Notes under the pieces: model-generated
The model's input: only the letters and a program-made list of their open reading frames with translations
Database searches by the model: none
Told to the model about the DNA's origin: nothing
From: an uncultured marine group I thaumarchaeote
GTDB taxonomy: Archaea; Thermoproteota; Nitrososphaeria; Nitrososphaerales; Nitrosopumilaceae
DNA: 43,178 nt
Direction of reading: 5' to 3'
Assembly: GCA_902608175.1 (NCBI GenBank)
Contig: CACLNC010000005.1
Location: forward strand, 1-43,178
Shown here: positions 39,890-43,178 of the stretch, piece after piece
Position numbering within the stretch: position 1 is the first letter of the stretch
How the letters are laid out: the number at the start of each line of letters is the position of its first letter
Made by a program: the position numbers and the translations under genes

Positions 39890-40582
39890 TCATTCATCGT
39901 CGATCTGATCAAATATTTTTTGGAAAACATCAAATGGTTGTGCTCCAGAAATTTTTACGACATTATTATTTTTATCAATTATAAAAAACGCTGGTGTTCC
40001 AGTTAATCCTAAACTTTCAGCATCATAACTACTAGAATTTATTTTTTCTATGTATCTATTTTCATTCATACATTCAGTCATTCGTTTCATATCTAAATCT
40101 AATTCATTTGAGAATTTCCATAAGTTTTCTGGTGATGCCCAACCATTATTTTCTCCTGCCCAATTATTAAATAGAATATCATGAAAATCCCAAAACTTAC
40201 CTTGTTCACCTGCACAATGAGCTGATAGTGCAGCAGCTTTAGAATCAGGCCCAATAATTATAAAATCTTTAAACAGCATTCTAACTTTTCCAGTTTTAAC
40301 ATATTTTTCTACTAATTCATGTTCTGTATTATGAAAGTGTTGGTTACAAAAATAACATTGATAATCACCAAACTCTACTAATGTAATTGATGCATTTTCT
40401 TGACCCATAAATGGTGATGCATTATCAAAAAAAACATCTGCTGTTTGTTTTGCCTCAAATTTTTCTTCAGTCAAAACATTTGAATTTATTTCTAAATTAC
40501 CATTGAATATAATTAGTATGATTAGAATAGTTGCAATTGTAATTCCACTACCAATACCTAGTGATGGACCATGAATGAACAT
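39890..40582 (-). CDS. DsbA-like thioredoxin-fold oxidoreductase
   Basis: LVEFGDYQCYFCNQHFHNTE; GLTGTPAFFII cis-Pro motif; N-terminal TM. Confidence 0.9.
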   Translation of the reverse strand: MFIHGPSLGIGSGITIATILIILIIFNGNLEINSNVLTEEKFEAKQTADVFFDNASPFMGQENASITLVEFGDYQCYFCNQHFHNTEHELVEKYVKTGKVRMLFKDFIIIGPDSKAAALSAHCAGEQGKFWDFHDILFNNWAGENNGWASPENLWKFSNELDLDMKRMTECMNENRYIEKINSSSYDAESLGLTGTPAFFIIDKNNNVVKISGAQPFDVFQKIFDQIDDE

Positions 40583-40619
40583 AGTTTTTTCATAGTTTTA
40601 GCTGTTATAGCGGTTTGCC

Positions 40620-40646
40620 TAATCTAAATAAAGAGGATTTAGATTA
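40620..40646. promoter_or_regulatory. inverted repeat TAATCTAAAT-N7-ATTTAGATTA upstream of gap
   Basis: 10-bp perfect arms ending 8 nt before the GTG start at 40655. Confidence 0.45.
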
Positions 40647-40654
40647 AGTTAATT

Positions 40655-41701
40655 GTGAAAAAAGTATTTGTTAATGGATATGGTTCCATTGGAAGTCGTA
40701 TATCTAAATTCATTAACGATGATCCAGAGATTGAATTAATCGGAGTAGGAAAATATTCACCTGATGATAAAGTTAATGACGCAATAACTAATGGCATGTC
40801 AGTATACGTTCCTAATTCTAAACTTGATAATTTTAGTGCGTTTAAAATTTCAGGATCAATTGAATCTGCATTAGATGATTGTGATTTAGTAATTGATGCA
40901 TCGCCTGAAGGTAATGGCTATAAAAATAAAAAAAATCTTTATGAGCCTAAAAATATAATGGCAGTCTATCAAGGAGGGGAATCAGTCATTGGTGAGAAAT
41001 CTGTGTCTGATTTATTGTTTAATTCTAGGGTAAATTACGATTCTGCATTAGATAAAACACACGTAATGCAGGGTAGTTGTAATGTTACAGGAATGGGAAA
41101 AATTCTAGAACCATTACGCAAAGCATACAGTTCTAAATTATTGAGATTTGATGTTACATTAGTAAGACGTTGGGCTGATCTTGAACAAACAGATAAAGAA
41201 TTAGTTGACACAATTGAAATGACACAAAGCCCTCATCATGGTGAAGATGTTAAATCGTACTTTGGAAAAGATTCACCACTATTTGTCCGTGCAATTAAAG
41301 TTCCTACACGACAAATGCATCTTCATATAATGGATATTCGTTTCACTGATACAGCACCAAGTACTAATGAAATTCATACTTTATTTAAGAATGAAAATGG
41401 AATAGCTGTATTACAAACTGCAAAAGGCACTAAAGATGTAAGAGACTTTGCAAATACTATGAAATTTAGTTTCAAAGATACAAACATGATTCACATTCAT
41501 GCGAATATGAGTAAATCAATTAATGATACATTACAAATAATGTACTCAGATGATCAAACTGGCATAGTAATTCCAGAAAATCATATACTTATGCAAGCTA
41601 TGTTATTTAAGAAATCATATAACGACGCATTTAACCACACTAAAAATTTATTTCACATGGATGAAAAGAAACAGGCATTAGAAGAACATTTTTCATCTTA
41701 A
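40655..41701 (+). CDS. gap: glyceraldehyde-3-phosphate dehydrogenase, archaeal type II (GTG start)
   Basis: VFVNGYGSIGSRISKFI; VMQGSCNVTGMGKILEPL; VRRWADLEQTDKE. Confidence 0.94.
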   Translation: MKKVFVNGYGSIGSRISKFINDDPEIELIGVGKYSPDDKVNDAITNGMSVYVPNSKLDNFSAFKISGSIESALDDCDLVIDASPEGNGYKNKKNLYEPKNIMAVYQGGESVIGEKSVSDLLFNSRVNYDSALDKTHVMQGSCNVTGMGKILEPLRKAYSSKLLRFDVTLVRRWADLEQTDKELVDTIEMTQSPHHGEDVKSYFGKDSPLFVRAIKVPTRQMHLHIMDIRFTDTAPSTNEIHTLFKNENGIAVLQTAKGTKDVRDFANTMKFSFKDTNMIHIHANMSKSINDTLQIMYSDDQTGIVIPENHILMQAMLFKKSYNDAFNHTKNLFHMDEKKQALEEHFSS

Positions 41702-41703
41702 TA

Positions 41704-42951
41704 TTATATTATTTTTTCAATTCTTATTTTTTCTGCCTTATTTTTAGAAACTTTTTCTACAATAATTCGTAGTGAGTTTAATTCAAGTTTGTCACCTTTT
41801 TTCGGTATATCATGCAGTTTATCATGCAATAACCCATTAAGTGTTGAATAGTCATCAGCATATGAAATATTTGTCTTGAAAATTTCATTAATTATATCAA
41901 TCTCAATTTCTCCGTCAGTAATTATTGAATTTTGACCATCATTTTTGAATACTTCTTGTTTTGTATCTGTCTCATCTCTAATTTCACCTACAATTTCTTC
42001 TAAAAGATCTTCTAACGTGACACATCCTTCTACTCCACCAAACTCATCAACAACAATTGCCATATGGGTTTGTCTTCCTTGCATTTCTTTAAGAAGATCA
42101 CTAACCATTTTTTCTTGTGAAACAAAAATAGGTTTTCTAGAAATTTCTTCTAGTGTGCATGTTTTTTTCTTATCATCTTCTAGTACTTTTAGTACATCTC
42201 TGACATGTATGATTCCAATAATTTCATCTTTATTATCACCATGAATTGGTATTCTAGAAAACCCACTTTGATTAATTTGTGGGAGTGCTTCAAACAATAT
42301 TGTTTTCGATTTGAGAGTAAACATTTTGGTTCTTGGTGTCATTACAGATCGTATGATGATATCATCAAAATTCAATGCACCATGAACAAGTTCACTTTCC
42401 TGTTTTTCAATAGCTTTATCCTTTAATCCCTGTTTTACAACCTCTTTAATCTCATCTTCCGTTAATCCTGGTGGTATCTCATTACTACCTGTAAGTTTAA
42501 TCATTCCTTTTGTGATTATTTCAAAAATCCATATGATTGGAAAGAATGCATAGCTAAATACTAAAAGAATTCTACTATGTCTCACTGCAATCTTTACTGC
42601 ATTTGCATTACAGTATGTTTTTGGGGTGATTTCACTAAAAATCAGAATTAGAAATGTCATAATTCCTATTGCAATTGCTAAACCCTCATCCCCAAATAAT
42701 TTCAATGCAATATTCGTTGCTAATGCAGTTGCAGCAATACTGGCTAAATTATTTCCTAAATTAACACTAGACATCATTCGGCTTGGATTAGATTTTAGTT
42801 TATGAAGTGACTTGGCGCCTTTGACATTGTCTTTTAGCATTTGCTCAATTTTTGAAGGTCTAATACTAACTAATGCAACTTCTAAACCACTAAAATATCC
42901 AGACAGGCCTATCAGTGCAACTAAGGCAGCAATCTCATATTCTAATTGCAT
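41704..42951 (-). CDS. CNNM (DUF21) / CBS / CorC_HlyC domain membrane protein
   Basis: DUF21-like TM region; VMTPRTKMFTL CBS start; MAIVVDEFGGVEGCVTLEDLLEEIVGEI. Confidence 0.94.
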   Translation of the reverse strand: MQLEYEIAALVALIGLSGYFSGLEVALVSIRPSKIEQMLKDNVKGAKSLHKLKSNPSRMMSSVNLGNNLASIAATALATNIALKLFGDEGLAIAIGIMTFLILIFSEITPKTYCNANAVKIAVRHSRILLVFSYAFFPIIWIFEIITKGMIKLTGSNEIPPGLTEDEIKEVVKQGLKDKAIEKQESELVHGALNFDDIIIRSVMTPRTKMFTLKSKTILFEALPQINQSGFSRIPIHGDNKDEIIGIIHVRDVLKVLEDDKKKTCTLEEISRKPIFVSQEKMVSDLLKEMQGRQTHMAIVVDEFGGVEGCVTLEDLLEEIVGEIRDETDTKQEVFKNDGQNSIITDGEIEIDIINEIFKTNISYADDYSTLNGLLHDKLHDIPKKGDKLELNSLRIIVEKVSKNKAEKIRIEKII

Positions 42952-43083
42952 ATACTACCACACTCTACAAATTTTAAAACACTGTACATTAACCTAGAAA
43001 ACACCACATTTCTTGATAATACGGAATTTTAATTCGATCTTTTAAGGGTTCACATTTTCACGCTAGTAAATTAGACGTGGATT

Positions 43084-43178
43084 TTATTTTTTTGGAGGTC
43101 TAGCAAAAATATTTGATGCGTCATTATGATATTCAATTGGAAGTAATGGTTCTTTTTGCCTTCCTGTTAGTATACCAA
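43084..43178 (-). CDS. C-terminal part of an unidentified CDS running off the window (..GILTGRQKEPLLPIEYHNDASNIFARPPKK*)
   Basis: Open minus-strand frame to the window edge. Confidence 0.5.
   Translation of the reverse strand, partial: GILTGRQKEPLLPIEYHNDASNIFARPPKK

Overview
AT-rich archaeal chromosomal segment, most consistent with an ammonia-oxidising thaumarchaeon of the Nitrosopumilus type (judged from gene content, not searched). It opens with the 5'-truncated 23S rRNA (1..~2735). Main blocks: a methyltransferase and a thaumarchaeal PxWVKNxAGWW-repeat secreted protein; purine genes (purP, purS, purQ, purL, purF, purC); ubiX; tatA/tatC; a minus-strand ribosomal protein cluster (L3, L4, L23, S19, L22, S3, L29, Rpp29, S17, L14, L24, S4e, L5, S14, S8, L6) with proteasome alpha and a SPOUT-like RNA methyltransferase upstream and tRNA-Asn(GUU) downstream; a CdvB/ESCRT-III paralogue; a CcdA plus TlpA-like redox pair; divergent biotin genes (bioF-bioB / bioA-bioD); HMG-CoA synthase; DsbA-like protein; type II GAPDH; and a CNNM/CorC-type protein. 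No CRISPR array, transposase, integrase or clear defence island was seen. Best leads: (1) ribosomal protein S4e is broken into two overlapping ORFs at an A7-T-A8 tract, where one base would restore a 238-aa protein; (2) a structured intergenic region at 19.55-19.77 kb that looks like an uncharacterised ncRNA; (3) a perfect AT-rich palindrome (30 bp and 22 bp copies) occurring twice 1.4 kb apart; (4) several palindromic or direct-repeat candidate operators in regulatory gaps; (5) several single-TM microprotein ORFs below the supplied ORF track's length cutoff. No wholly new multi-gene system could be demonstrated.
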